The notes: a model not told the origin generated them from the letters alone. A stretch of 64,000 bases of DNA from Liolophura sinensis (GCF_032854445.1 NC_088300.1:13049191-13113190), one strand, 5' to 3'; positions 1-12,559 are shown, counted from the stretch's first letter. Program-made: numbers and translations.

Positions 1-2965
1 CTCCCCCGCCTGACACATTAATTTCGCTACCGATCAGGTTTGCCCGAGCATGTGGTCAGCAAACAATACCATACGTACTATATTTAGTATATCAGGTTAT
101 TTGCTGATACTATTCATATACATGAGAAATACCAAAGGACTCAGTATGTTTCAGTATAGTATCTCAATACTTAAGCAAATGTGAATAGATAAAGATATTC
201 TTAAGTACTGCTAAATGAGCGTTCCTTTATATACATATCCCTCGTTTGGAAAGTGTACAGTTACACGTCATATGAAAATCCAAGGCGCAGACATGCCTTT
301 TAGTTTTCTCAGATTTTTGGAACATTTGTTTTACCTTGATTGAAATTAATGATTGGGATGGACTGAGAGACAGTGACGTCAGATCGTCTTTTGGCCATTA
401 AAAATGCTTTGAAGCTTCTATATTTCAGCATTCAGCGTAATTGTAATACCTGTTCCAGACATGAAATGTGGCCTATTTGAAAAGCAAGTAGATTATCTAT
501 TCACATTACAAAATTAGAGAATATTATTATGTCAAATTTTGTTATGACATGTTTGCATAGTAAATGTCACATGTTTATTGTATAAAGACAGGTGTTTTTT
601 ACACCTAACAACACAAAGTCATATTTACTGAACTATTTCTGTTTATCGGAAATATCCACTATATTGCTATGTAAACATCTTACATGTTTAACTGTATAAA
701 CACATCTCCTTAGTTACTAAACATACTTCTTTATGAATGAACACCATCACGCGTTTCCAAAACTGTAACAGAAATGTGATTAAAAAAGAAACTCGTGTGT
801 ACAGTTGTACAACAATAACAAGTTTCCGAATAAGCTTTTGCTTCCCTTTTTATTTAGTAAAATTTTTTTACTTTACTATGTACTTTTTTCACACCAAATT
901 TGCTATATTTCATGTTTATAACGAATAAGGCAACTAGTGGTGTAGGTAAATGGTTTTTATTTTTTCTCCGTTTCCAACACATCTCAAAATGGGAGTGCTG
1001 GAAAATCTATACATTTTATGGTCTTAAGGTCTCATTACAAACATCTAAATCCTGTGGTTTTCATTTCAAATTAAAAGAAAACAGCCGCAAGATTTCATTA
1101 TTATTTAATTTCATATACCGTCATGGAGGTATTTTTAAATCTCCTTACTCATTACTAATTGTTCTATTAAATATGTTGGATATATCAAGCTGACAATCAC
1201 AGCGTAGAAACTCAATGGTCGAGCAAGTTTATTTAAATTATGCCATCAAGTTTATTTAGTAAAATAATGAGGTTAAATATGGCTTCACACTCATTCTGTC
1301 AGTCTGTCAATTTGTCAGTCTGTCAGTTTGTCAGTCCGTCACGACGCAATATTCCACACTTTTTCCACAACGGTTCATCGTGTTGACTTGAAACTTAGAA
1401 CATGGCTTCACCAAGAGTTAAGCTGTGAATTAGGCTGTAACCCAATTGATCATTCTCTAACAAAAACTCCCACGGTTTTTTTTTGTTATTCTCTTTTTTT
1501 GGAGGGTTTTCCTCACATTTTCCATTTTAAAATGTAATTTCAAGTCGTTCGTCGTGTTAAGTAAAAGTTGGTGTGTAGCATCACCACGATACATGTACGT
1601 TATAGATTAAGATTTTCGATATGATACGTGTGTTTCTTTGTGTAAGACGCAGACAAGCCACATCCTAAACAGTTAACCTCAAACTTTTTCCTGACCGTAA
1701 CACTTTGTCTATTTCAATTTTTTCAGTTTAACAATTAATTCACGGTACCGATATTGATTTTATATAATACATGCAAAACTAAACCAAATATAATAGGATG
1801 ACAGTGCTGCGGTGTCAACACAACTCTTATTTTGTACGATAAAACCCGTTGTAATGGACATTTATTACAAAAGCATGTAATCAATGAATACTTGTTTCCT
1901 AAGGTTTTGGCAAATCCGCTGTATAGCAGAAAACAACTTTCCTGACCCGAATAATACCTGTGGATTTCTATATGAAAGACTCTGTAATTTATACAACGTT
2001 TCGGTCATGCTCACCACCATTAATAATATAAGCATTTTAATTTTCAATTTATAAAGCTTTTAAAAAACTGTTTTCATACATACACACGTAAGATAACATA
2101 AACTGGGTCTCTGTGTATGCAAGTTCTCTAAGCGCCAGGAATGACTTCTATAATTGAACTTTACGATGTTAAACCCCAAGCACTCACTCCATTTGAATTT
2201 CGTCAGCCTTTTATTGACCAATTAGATTCACCGGATCAACTTTCCCACTGTTTGCTGTACACATGATGTTTATGTTTACTTGTTTAGATGCTCCGTATCA
2301 TCGAAACAATACAATAGTGCGGTAAGAGTGAACAGCAAGGTTCGTGCAAAGAGGTGAAACATTTGGTCCTGAGGGATTTTTCTCGATGTCAAACAGTTTA
2401 CACAGTGTATGCCATCTACATGCGCGGAAAATCACTTGTATAATATATGATATACAACGCGTCATCAAAGGATTTTATCTTCTAGATTAGATAAATGCCT
2501 CTTTAAAAGCAATCTCATCCGGAAGGGAAAAAAATTCACCGAACAATCTTTTTTCTCGGGGTTTCATTTGTGTAAATGAAAGACTGTTGTTTGTGACCTT
2601 ATGCCAACATTTACAGTACCGTTAAAGCTCAGGTTTTATTCTCCATCTGGTAGTCTTTCATGTTGAATGTCTACTTAAATTAGGGTTATATATACTGGTG
2701 GACAGCAGTATCCCCGAGATCTGGTCCCTTTGCATTTTCTTCAATGTTATTGCGTGCTAAATGTGACGACAGCACAATATTTTGAGTAATTCTAGACCGG
2801 TGACGTCTAATAAATTAGTGTATCTTTACCGACATGAAATTCTGCTTGTGAGCCCTGGCAGGGACGCATAAGATGTTATTACTTAATCATTTACCTGAAC
2901 AGTTGGAATGAAACCCTGATAGAGGTAAACAGACAAAAGTCTGGGTTTTACTAGTCATTTTGCTT
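1..2965. other. AT-rich non-coding stretch
   Basis: I see no supportable gene here; open frames are short and AT-driven. A short run of GTCAGT(C/T)TGTCA units lies near 1297..1340. A fragment of the tail of SINE family 2 (GTTAAACCCCAAGCACTCACTC, read in two parts) lies near 2166..2188, in reverse orientation. Confidence 0.6.
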
Positions 2966-2966
2966 T

Positions 2967-3586
2967 ATGTCTCACCGTCTTCGCTGCCCTGGTTTTACTC
3001 TCTTTTCTGTACGTCTATCACACTGTCGTCGCTGCCCTGGTTTTACTCTCTTTTCTGTACGTCTATCACACTGTCGTCCCTGCCGCGGATTTACTCTCTA
3101 TGTTGTACGTCTATCACACTGTCGTCCCTGCCCTGGTTTTACTCTCTATGTTGTACGTCTATCACACTGTCGTCGCTGCCCTGGTTTACTCTCTATCCTG
3201 TACATCTATCACACTGTCGTCGCTGCCCTGGTTTTACTGTCTATCCTGTACTTCCATCACACTCTCGTCCCTGCACCGGTTTTACTCTCTATGCTGTACG
3301 TCTGTCACACTGTCGTCGCTGCCCTGGTTTTACTCTCTTTTCTGTACGTCTATCACACTGTCGTCGCTGCCCTGGTTTTACTCTCTTTTCTGTACGTCTA
3401 TCACACTGTCGTCCCTGCCGCGGATTTACTCTCTATGTTGTACGTCTATCACACTGTCGTCGCTGCCCTGGTTTTACTGTCTATCCTGTACTTCCATCAC
3501 ACTCTCGTCCCTGCCCCGGTTTTACTCTCTATGATGTACGTTTGTCACACTGTCGTCCCTGCCCTGGTTTTACTCTTTAAAGATTG
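2967..3586. repeat. 48-bp minisatellite, about 13 units
   Basis: The unit is 48 bp and contains CCCTGGTTTTACTCTC, then TGTACGTCTATCACACTGTC. Because 48 is a multiple of three and no frame of the unit carries a stop, three overlapping open frames run through the array, and each is a 16-residue repeat. One unit near 3183 has lost a T, which shifts the frames. A block of about 125 bp near 2981..3105 recurs almost exactly near 3314..3440, so units were also duplicated in groups. The open frames look like a by-product of the period rather than a gene. Confidence 0.9.
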
Positions 3587-4269
3587 ACGATCTTTTCTAA
3601 CTTCTTTGAATATTTACTTTTCAAAGAAACAGAGATGTAAAAATATCAGAATGATGTTCGAAGAACCCGTCTCAAATCCATATCAAATAACGTAACGGCG
3701 GCTGCCAGATACCTGATGGGGACATGCTGACTGAAAGAAATGTCTTCCTTCGTCTCAGATGCTGTTTATAACTGATTTCAACATGAAAGCGTGTGTCAAT
3801 CATGGTTCTAAAAATCATTTTCTGTCATGCTGGCCAATTAACCATAAGGCCTAGCTCAGTTATGCTGGCTCAAATAATGATTACATTTTTTCCGTCTGGA
3901 GTTTCTGAGCGCGACACACCTAAACGTGCCAGTTAAGATATTAATCGATCAGAAAAGTAAATATCCCTTCAAGCAGTTGCCATGGCACTTTTAAAAACGC
4001 CATTTCTGAGAAACTGTTTATTAAAGTACATACAATTTTGAAGTTGGTGATGTTTAGATTTCATGTTCACATAAACATATTAGCTATTATACAGATAGTA
4101 CATGCTGTTGGGTGGAATCGTCAGCTCGAGACAAGTGATATTCAACAAGGGCGAAACCCAAGTTGAATATAGCCCCACAGCATGCACCGTTTGTTTTTTT
4201 ATACCGAAAAACAATACCTTTTCGAGTTGTACTTTAAATCGCCGAATTAGTACGTCGTTAAGGGCGCTA

Positions 4270-4632
4270 TAACCATCTTCCGGTTGTTTACTTTATGAAC
4301 AAGCAGACGCCAGAGAGCTCTCAAATAGAGATAACGGCTGTGGAATAAACGCACGCGATCGTTGGATACGAGCACGAGATCGCTGGATATTGCCTCGTGA
4401 CCGTGAGAGAATACCTTGTGAGCGTGACATTGCATTCCTTGGCACGCGTGATCGTTGTACACCATGTTTTGCGGAATATCCTGTGACCGTCCCTCCAACC
4501 GAGAATTACCCTATGAGGTATAATAATAGAAATTATTTCTCTCGCTATTTTGGTGTTTTACCAGTTTTACTGACTGTTATGCTAACTGTTTCGATAATGA
4601 CTATAACTTTTATGTTTGTGCGCAGTGTGTAA
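4270..4632 (+). other. open frame with RDRW-type repeats and a C-terminal hydrophobic helix
   Basis: About 120 codons are open between stops, but no ATG lies near the start; the first is in the YPMRY segment near 4513. The first half has imperfect charged repeats (ARDRWI twice, then PRDRERIP, CERDIAF, TRDRC). The last 30 residues, starting at YFGVLPVLLTVMLTVSI, form a convincing membrane segment followed by FVRSV and a stop. It could be a terminal exon of a small membrane protein or a chance frame over a short DNA repeat. I do not recognise a family, and no clear splice acceptor was found. Confidence 0.25.
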
Positions 4633-4789
4633 TTAATAGATGGCCTTTAAGGTGTGTGTATCTATCTTTACGTGGGATAAGTGGAAGAATTCCGTGCTTG
4701 AGGTTTACCTCGTGTTTCCTCAACCGATAAAACTGACTACCATGGCTCCGTGTACTTGCCCTGTATTTATGTATTGAAAATCATGCCTT

Positions 4790-5035
4790 TGAATCATGAC
4801 TATAAAAAGCTTACACACAAAAAACACTTTGTGTTGTATCAACACAAACATGTGTTCTTTCCAACAAAGTCTTGTGTCATATATGAACAATTCTATCTTG
4901 TGTTGAATTAACAGGTCTTGTTTGTGTTTTATTATTTTGTAACACAACCATATATACTTCACATTTATTTTGTTTTGGGTTAATACATTTCTGTGTTGAC
5001 ACAAGTTGTGCTAGATTTCAACACAAACCAAAACA
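4790..5035. repeat. cluster of TTGTGTTGA / CAACACAA motifs
   Basis: Within about 245 bp the core TGTGTT or its complement AACACA recurs roughly a dozen times in both orientations, with irregular spacing (for example near 4829, 4852, 4900, 4923, 4992 and 5020). It is not a regular tandem repeat. It may be a decayed inverted-repeat element. No open frame of interest is present. Confidence 0.45.
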
Positions 5036-5039
5036 TAAA

Positions 5040-6560
5040 TCAGTGACCATTAAAAATAAAGACACCATGTCATGACGACGCACGGGAAAATGCGATGTCC
5101 ACATCTACAGTACAAAAGGTGTTCGGGACATCCAGTTTTAGCCCGCTTTGTGATGTAAGCAAAGTGCGTTGCCATCATTTTTAGGCGTCCCGATAATGTT
5201 GAATTAGGGCAACATGGCGACTGACAGGACAGTGGCGCGATGTGACATGCATTAGCACTTCCATCTGTTCTAACCGAGAGTCTTTGAAGTCAGGTTAAGT
5301 TAGCTCGAAAAGGCTACTAAACGGAAGATCGGTGAAGACAGGAAAATACTTGTATATACATACCATCTTCTCTTGTGTAGGAAAAAAGAATTATGGTAAC
5401 TTCACAATTATGCAGTGACCATGCGCGAAGAAAACTTTACAATAAACGACGGTGTATATGTATACATGAACATCCACAAGCACAGGAGTAGGCCTATAGG
5501 TAAAAAACACAAATCCTTGGGGATGTGTTCCACAACTTACACAGTTTGTGTGCTGTTACCACGCAAGATTATGTGGATAATACAAAAGCTATACAGTATA
5601 GGGAGTAAATCGAGAGCGGCGACAACAGTGGCAAATGGTCACAAGTAACCGGTGAAATACGGTCTCTTGTCAATTTACCTCAGTTAGGGTTTTATTCCCT
5701 AACTGTTCATGTGAATGCATAAACAGTAGCAAATAACACGCCCCCTACCACTATGGCTTAAGCAAAATTAAGGGGAAAATGTAGTGATGTTAATGGCAAT
5801 TTATTTGACGTCACTCGTCTAGAATATCTTCAAAATGATGTGTTGTCATCACATTATAATATTCAAAATAACATTAAAACAACGCAAAGGGACCAGGCCT
5901 CGAGGATGCTTAATCCACTGGCAGAATCCAGGTTGATGCAGGAATACAATAGTATAAAAGACGTACATAGAGAGTAAGTCTATGGAACATGTGCACTTTT
6001 GCCACAATACTTCTCACCGTTCGTACATCGTCCACATTCGTGCATCATCGTTCACGATGATGTTAATTATACCGAAATCGCATTACTTAGGGGTTCAAAA
6101 ATCAAGATTACGTAAAACACAAAAGTGTTAATACTGAGTGCTTGCTGAAAACAGTGTTATAAATATAAATCTAAGGTTGAATGAATGAACAGAAAAAAAT
6201 GTTTGACAAGAAGGCAAAACGGGGCTGACGTGCGTTAGCTCTTTCTTTTAATCTAACTGAGTTAGGGTCATTGAACTGACGAATAATTTTTCCCATAGAG
6301 GCGCTAGACATCGGGGCTCGCTGAACATCGCAAATAGCCCTTGTACTGTATAAATATTTTTCTTCCTGTACAGAGAATTATAATGACGAAGTGACCAGGT
6401 CAGTGTAAAAAGTATTTGGGCGCAGGCCAGCATGAAGTTACTTTTTCCTCGCAGTTGCATTAGTAAGTGGTTTAATGACCAAATCAATCAGAAAATATAT
6501 AAATACGTACGGTACAATGCTTTCTGAAACCATTGCTCCAAATGCATGTTTTTACAGTCA
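5040..6560. other. non-coding stretch
   Basis: No gene is supportable. A segment near 5670..5745 (AACTGTTCATGTGAATGC, then AACAGTAGCAA) is related to one near 12630..12670 (AACTGTCCATGTAAATGC, then CAGTAGCAA), which suggests a dispersed repeat of unknown type. Confidence 0.4.
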
Positions 6561-6567
6561 TTATTCA

Positions 6568-6680
6568 AGATTAATTTTATTTATTTGTGTTTTACACCGT
6601 ATTCAAGAATATTTCACTTATAAGACGGCGTCCAGCATTATGGTTGGAGGAAACCGAGCAGAGCCCTGGGCAGCAGTCGA
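6568..6680 (-). mobile_element. SINE family 1, 3' fragment
   Basis: Read on +, it has the reversed tail and body typical of this family: TTTATTTATTTGTG, then TTTTACACCGTATTCAAG, then AATATTTCACTTATAAGACG and GGAGGAAACCGAGCAGAGCC. The tRNA-like head is missing. It is diverged from the better copies at 35055 and 48938. Confidence 0.8.
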
Positions 6681-7095
6681 GATGTTTGCAGTTTCTTGGT
6701 GTATCATTCATACTATCCTGATAATATATTTAAATACAGTTTACACATACGTGATTCTCTGTCTAAAAATATTTGGTAGATGTTTACGTACAGCAAAGTA
6801 TGTCTTTTTTGGTGGTATATTTTGCCTGAAATAGGCCTCTCAGCATGATGTGGACACATTAACGTAAGACTAACTAACTCCATTTACCCTACATTTAACA
6901 ATATCACTTCCATGGAGGGATGTTTCCTCAACAATAATTCACGTTTAAAATATCAAACAGTTCACGTCACGCATTCTTTACACAGACAAATCACTTGTAC
7001 GTTAAACCTAGATTACGTAAGGATCAGGCGCATTATCAACATGGTTTTTCTGCAATATTAACAATGGGGCTATTGTATTTTGCTCCATACCATTC

Positions 7096-7342
7096 TTACA
7101 TTTATTTATTTATTTGTTTCTTTATTTGATTGGTGTTTTACGCCGTACTCAAGTAAGAACATTTCACTTATATTACGCTGGCCAGCATCATTGTGTGAGG
7201 GAAAAAAATCCACGACCATGCGTAGGTTGCTGACAGACCTTCTCACATGCGGCCTTAGAGGAGTACAGCATGAGGTGGGCTTGAACTCACAACTCATTGC
7301 GTCTCGCTGGCGCGCTAACCATCTCGGTCTCGGGATGCACTT
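7096..7342 (-). mobile_element. SINE family 1, near full length
   Basis: The reversed ATAAATAA tail sits at about 7099..7120, followed by TTGGTGTTTTACGCCGTACT and the GGCCAGCAT body. It ends with a tRNA-like head (GGCGCGCTAACCATCTC on +, whose complement resembles a Pol III A box) preceded by a B-box-like GGCTTGAACTC. Head, body and tail are therefore all present. Internal small indels show it is old. Confidence 0.85.
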
Positions 7343-8097
7343 ATATATATGCTTATAAATAGATATACCACGAGAGTACGGGGGCAACTTTTCAGACCTT
7401 ATACCATAAATGTGAAATTTTGGATTAGAAAATTCCATTTAAGTAAATCCTTCCATAATTACATCTGAATTACTGTCAGTTATATCACTTTAATGACAGT
7501 TTTGCTCATCAACCCTAGATACGCTTGGTCAGCATTTAGGATTGTGTAAAATGCGTCAGGTACTTAGTCAGGATTTAGGGCTATGTAAAATGCGTCAGAT
7601 TTAGGAATTTTTGTAAAATTTTATTTAAAATGCGTCAGCGTCAGCATTTAGGACTATGTAAAATACGTCAGATATTTGGTAAGCAATTAGGAATATGTAA
7701 TATACGTCAGATACTTGGTCAGCATTTAGGTTTATGTAAAATACGACAGATACTTGGTCAGCATTTAGGGTTATATAAAATACGACAAATACTTGATCAT
7801 CATTTAGGACTATGTAAAATACAACATTCAGGAGTATGTAAAATACAGCAGATACTCAGTCAGCATTAAGGAGTATGTAATATACGCCAGATATTTGGTG
7901 ACCATTTAGGATTATGTTAAATACGTCAGATACTTGGCCAGCATTTAGGATTATGTAATATACGTCAGATACTTGGTCAGCATTTATGAATATGTAAATA
8001 AAATACGTCAGATACTTGGTCAGCATTTAGGATTATCTAAAAAAAAAGTCAGATACTTCACCAGCATTTAGGTTTATGTAAAATACGACAGATACTT

Positions 8098-8260
8098 GTT
8101 CAGCATTCAGGACTATGTAAAATACGTCAGATATTTGGTAACCACTTAGGATTAAGTAAAAAAAGGTCAGTTACTTGACGTATTTTACATAATCCTAAAT
8201 GGTTACCAAATATCTGACGTATTTTACGTACTCCTAAATGCTCAACAAGTATCTGCCGTA
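8098..8260. repeat. inverted satellite units forming a hairpin, copy 1
   Basis: Units switch orientation at about 8175: TTGACGTATTTTACATAATC begins a reversed pair of units that ends near 8258. The reversed pair is nearly complementary to the direct pair just before it, which includes GATATTTGGTAACCACTTAG. Arms of about 70 bp are separated by about 20 bp, so the DNA could extrude a cruciform. Confidence 0.85.
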
Positions 8261-9979
8261 CAGCATTTAGGGTTATGTAAAATACATTAAATGCTTGATC
8301 AGCATTTAGGACTATGTAAAATGCGTCAGATTTTAGAAATTTTTGTAAAATGTTATTTAAAATGCGTCAACGTCAGCATTTAAGACTATGTAAAATACGT
8401 CAGATATATGGCAAACATTTAGGGTTATGTTAAATACGTCAGATACTTGGCCAACAATTAGGATTATGTAAAATACGACAGATATTTGGTGCGCATTTAG
8501 AATTATGTAATATACGTCAGATACTTGGTCAGCATTTAGGTTTATGTAAAATACGTCAGATACTTGGTCAGCAGTTAGGATTATGTAAAATACGACAGAT
8601 ACTTGGTGAGCATTTATAACTATGTAAACAAAATACGTCAGCTACTTGGTCAGCATTTAGGATTATGGAAAAAAAGTCAGATTCTTGGTCAGCATTTAGT
8701 ATTATGTAAATAAAGTACATCAGATACTTGGTCAGCATTTAGGATTATGTAAAAACAAAATCAGATACTTGGTCAGCATTTAGCATTATGTAAAATACAT
8801 CAGATACTTGGTCAGCATTTAGGATTTTGTAAAATGCGTCAGGTACTTAGTCAGGATTTAGGGCTATGTAAAATGCGTCAGATTTAGGAATTTTTGTAAA
8901 ATTTTATTTAAAATGCGTCAGCGTCAGCATTTAGGACTATGTAAAATACGTCAGATATTTGGTAAGCAATTAGGAATATGTAATATACGTCAGATACTTG
9001 GTCAGCATTTAGGTTTATGTAAAATACGACAGACACTTGGTCAGCATTTAGGACTATGTAAAATGCGTCAAATATTTGGCCAACATTCAGGATTATGTAA
9101 AATACGTCAGATCCTTGTTCAACATTTAGGGTTATATAAAATACGACAAATACTTGATCATCATTTAGGACTATGTAAAATACAACATTCAGGAGTATGT
9201 AAAATACAGCAGATACTCAGTCAGCATTAAGGAGTATGTAATATACGCCAGATATTTGGTGACCATTTAGGATTATGTAAAATACGTCAGATACTTGGTC
9301 AGCAGTTAGGATTATGTAATATACGTCAGATACTTGGTCAGCATTTATAGCTATGTAAACAAAGTACGTCCGATACTTGGTCAGCATTTAGGATTATGTA
9401 AAACACGTCAGCTACTTGGTCAGCATTTATGGATATGTAAAATAAGTCAGATATTTGGTGATTATTTAGAACTATGTAAACAAAGTACATCAGATACTTC
9501 GTCAGCATTTAGGATTATGTAAAACACGTCAGCTACTTGGTCAGCATTTAGGATTATGTAAAAAAAAGTCAGATACTTGGTCAGCATTTAGCATTATGTA
9601 AATAAAGTACATCAGATACTTGGTCAGCATTTAGGATTATGTAAAAACAAAATCAGATACTTGGCCAACATTTAGACTATGTAAAATACGTCAAATACTC
9701 CAGACATTTAGTCAACAGTGAGGACTATGTAAAATACGTCAGATACTTGGTCAGCATTTAGGACTATGTCATATATGTCAGATACTTGGTCACCATTTAG
9801 GATTATGTAAAATACGCCAGATACTTAGTGAGTAGTTAGGACTATGTAAAATACGTCAGATACCTGATCGGCATGTAGGATTATGTAAAATACGTCAGAT
9901 ACTTAATCAGCATTTATGGATATGTAAATAAAATACTTCAGATACTTGGTCAGCATTTAGGTTTGTGTAAAATACGTCA

Positions 9980-10146
9980 GATACTTGTTCAGCATTTAGG
10001 ACTATGTAAAATACGTCAGATATTTGGTAACCATTTAGGATTATGTAAAAAGGTCAGTTACTTGACGTATTTTACATAATCCTAAATGGTTACCAAATAT
10101 CTGACGTATTTTACGTACTCCTAAATGCTCAACAAGTATCAGTCGT
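9980..10146. repeat. inverted satellite units forming a hairpin, copy 2
   Basis: This has the same arrangement as the copy 1.9 kb earlier. The direct arm is about 9980..10050 and the reversed arm about 10070..10140. The inner 40 bp, around TTTGGTAACCATTTAGGATT, look perfectly complementary. The equal offset to the surrounding blocks shows the whole hairpin was duplicated with its flanks. Confidence 0.88.
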
Positions 10147-11459
10147 ACAGCATTTAGGGTTATGTAAAATGCATTATATGCTTGGTCAGCATTTAGGACT
10201 ATGTAAAATGCGTCAGATTTTAGAAATTTTTGTAAAATGTTATTTAAAATGCGTCAACGTCAGCATTTAGGACTATGTAAAATACGTCAGATGTATGGCA
10301 AACATTTAGGGTTATGTAATATACGTCAGATACTTGGTCAGCATTTAGGATTATGTAAAATACGTCAGATACTTGGTCAGCAGTTAGGATTATGTAAAAT
10401 ACGACAGATATTTGGTGAGCATTTAGGATTATGTAATATACGACAGATACTTGATCAGCATTTATAACTATGTAAACAAAGTACGTCAGATACTTGGTCA
10501 GCATTTAGGATTATGTAAAACACGTCAGCTACTTGGTCAGCATTTAGGATTATGTAAAAAAAGGTCAGATGCTTGGTCAGCATTTAGCATTATGTAAATA
10601 AAGTTCGTCAGATACTTGGTCAGCATTTAGGATTATATAAAAACAAAATCAGATACTTGGCTAACATTTAGACTATGTTAAATACGTCAGATACTTGGCC
10701 AGCATTTAGGACTATGTAAAATCCGTCAGCTACTTGGTTAGCATTTAAAACAACGTAGCACCCATCAGACATTTCGTCAGCATTTAGGACTATGTCAAAT
10801 ACTCCGGATATTTAGTCAACAGTGAGGACTATGTAAAATACGTCAGATACTTGGTTAGCATTTAGGACTATGTCATATATGTCAGATACTTAGTCACCAT
10901 TTAGGATTATGTAAAATGCGCCAGATACTTAGTCAGTAGTTAGGACTATGTAAAATACGTCAGATACTTGATCGGCATGTAGGATTATGTAAAATACGTC
11001 AGATACTTGGTCAGCATTCAGGATTATGTAAAATACGTCAGATACTTGGTCAGCATTTAGGACTATGTAAAATACGTCAGGTACTTGGTCAGCATTTAGG
11101 ACTATGTCAAATACGTCAGGTGCTTGGTCAACATTTAGGACTATGTCAAATACGTCAGGTACTTGGTCAGCATTTAGGACTATGTAAAATAAGTCAGATA
11201 CTTGGTCAGCATTTTGGACTATGTAAAAAGACGTCATGTACTTGGTCAGTATTTAGGACTATGTAAAATACGTCAGGTACTTGGGCAGTATTGAGGACTA
11301 TGTAAATTTTTTCAGATACTTGGTCAGCATTTAGGACTATGTAAAATACGTCAGGTACTTGGTCAGCATTTAGGGTTATGTAAAATACGTCAGATACTTG
11401 GTCAGCATTAAGGACTATGTAAAATACGAAACATGCTTGGTCAGCATTTAGGATTTAAA

Positions 11460-12130
11460 GGGTATATGAAATCGTTGATCGTCATATCTTAATATGGAGT
11501 TTATTTACTAATATACAAATGTACAAAAAAACTTATCATCTTTCTTTTTGGGACGTAAAAATTTAGTTTTCCTATGGCTCTAGTGGTCAGTCTGGATATT
11601 AAATACACTGTAATAATTGCTAACCTTTAACAAGTTCAAGGTGTGTCTGTTTTTCAAATACACGTGTTTGTTTCTTAAATTTAGTCATTTATGTAGTAAA
11701 ATCGAAGGGTTTATTACTTAAAGGGGGTGTGATTTAAAGTTTTCAATGTATATGATAAGTTGTTTGATAAACATGTCAGTTGTTGGATAAACATGTTTGA
11801 GTATGCTTTAATTAAACATTGATTCCTTTACATAAAAATAGGTGTTTACTTTAGTATACACAACCTTCTTACAGGTTAGAAAAGCTCCCTCTGGTAACAA
11901 AAAATGAAGTGTTCAATATAGTAAACATGCCAGGTGTTTACTTACATGTAGTGATGTGGTGGATATTTACAATGAATATAAATAGTCCAGTAAGCATGAC
12001 GTTGTATTTAAACAGAAGTAAAAAAGCCGATAAAAAGATGTCAACGTATCACCACCAAACTAAATATAATTTCTGAATAAACACCTTCAGACGTTAATTG
12101 ACATTGTTACATAACACAGGGTGCAACAAA
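11460..12130. other. AT-rich spacer after the satellite
   Basis: No gene is visible. Several copies of a short AAACATGT / GTTTACTTTA motif occur (near 11770, 11788, 11845 and 11927), resembling a cluster at 545..715. They may be remnants of a dispersed repeat. Confidence 0.4.
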
Positions 12131-12139
12131 TGCTACCTT

Positions 12140-12550
12140 TCTATGCAGGACCCTTCAGTATATTGTTTTCCAAATAAAGGTAATTTCCAATATTAAAATT
12201 GAAACTATTCTTCTTGTCTGCCAGAGAAATCGTTTTGTTTTTGTGCAAGTAAGTGGCAAGACAAAATGTACCATCTGGATAGTTTGCAGAACCAATGAAG
12301 GTGGATATATACCCATCACAGCCTTTGCTCCATAATTATTGTCTAGATCTAGCAAATAATCAATATTCCGTTTGGTGAAACGAGCCTGGTGAATATTACC
12401 CTCCAATAATTTCTGCATATAGTCGTGTTCATACGAGAACAAGAATATGTCAGCCAAAATGGGAGCACAATTTGTACCATCGGAATAAATATACACTATA
12501 GATATATGGTTTCCTCGATTTTCACAATGATGTTTAGATGAGAAATTCAA
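12140..12550 (-). pseudogene. decayed reverse-transcriptase fragment, Penelope-like type
   Basis: The frame on - contains GTNCAPILADIFLFSYEHDY, which matches the palm segment (GTNCAPLLAD-type) of a reverse-transcriptase lineage common in marine invertebrate genomes. This is followed by a region corresponding to the catalytic Tyr-x-Asp-Asp block, read here as RNIDYLLDLDNN, so the second Asp is lost. Further on, a YDKR-DFNFxIxN-type motif continues only in another frame (DKKNSFNFNIGNYLYL), so a frameshift lies near 12215. No flanking nuclease or repeat termini are seen. This is a dead fragment; assignment to Penelope-like elements is from memory of the family and is moderately sure. Confidence 0.7.
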
Positions 12551-12559
12551 ACAACTCTA

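Larger units (their letters stand above)
7519..11455. repeat. 39-bp satellite array, about 100 units
   Basis: The unit is 39 bp, roughly CATTTAGGATTATGTAAAAT followed by ACGTCAGATACTTGGTCAG. Units differ by point changes and small insertions such as AAC or AAA. The period is a multiple of three, so long stretches stay open and encode HLGLCKIRQILGQ-like 13-mers. Longer blocks recur: about 190 bp at 7547..7740 matches 8828..9020 (offset 1281), and 8265..8430 matches 10148..10315 (offset about 1883). I regard it as non-coding satellite DNA; no start, splice or codon pattern suggests a real protein. Confidence 0.95.

Noticed and set aside
2960-3587. 206-codon repeat proteins in two frames
   Set aside because: All three frames are open because of the unit; no frame has supporting start, splice or conservation evidence.
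7519-11455. CRISPR array or repeat-protein gene
   Set aside because: Units are contiguous with no unique spacers, the host is an animal, and the open frames follow only from a 39-bp period.
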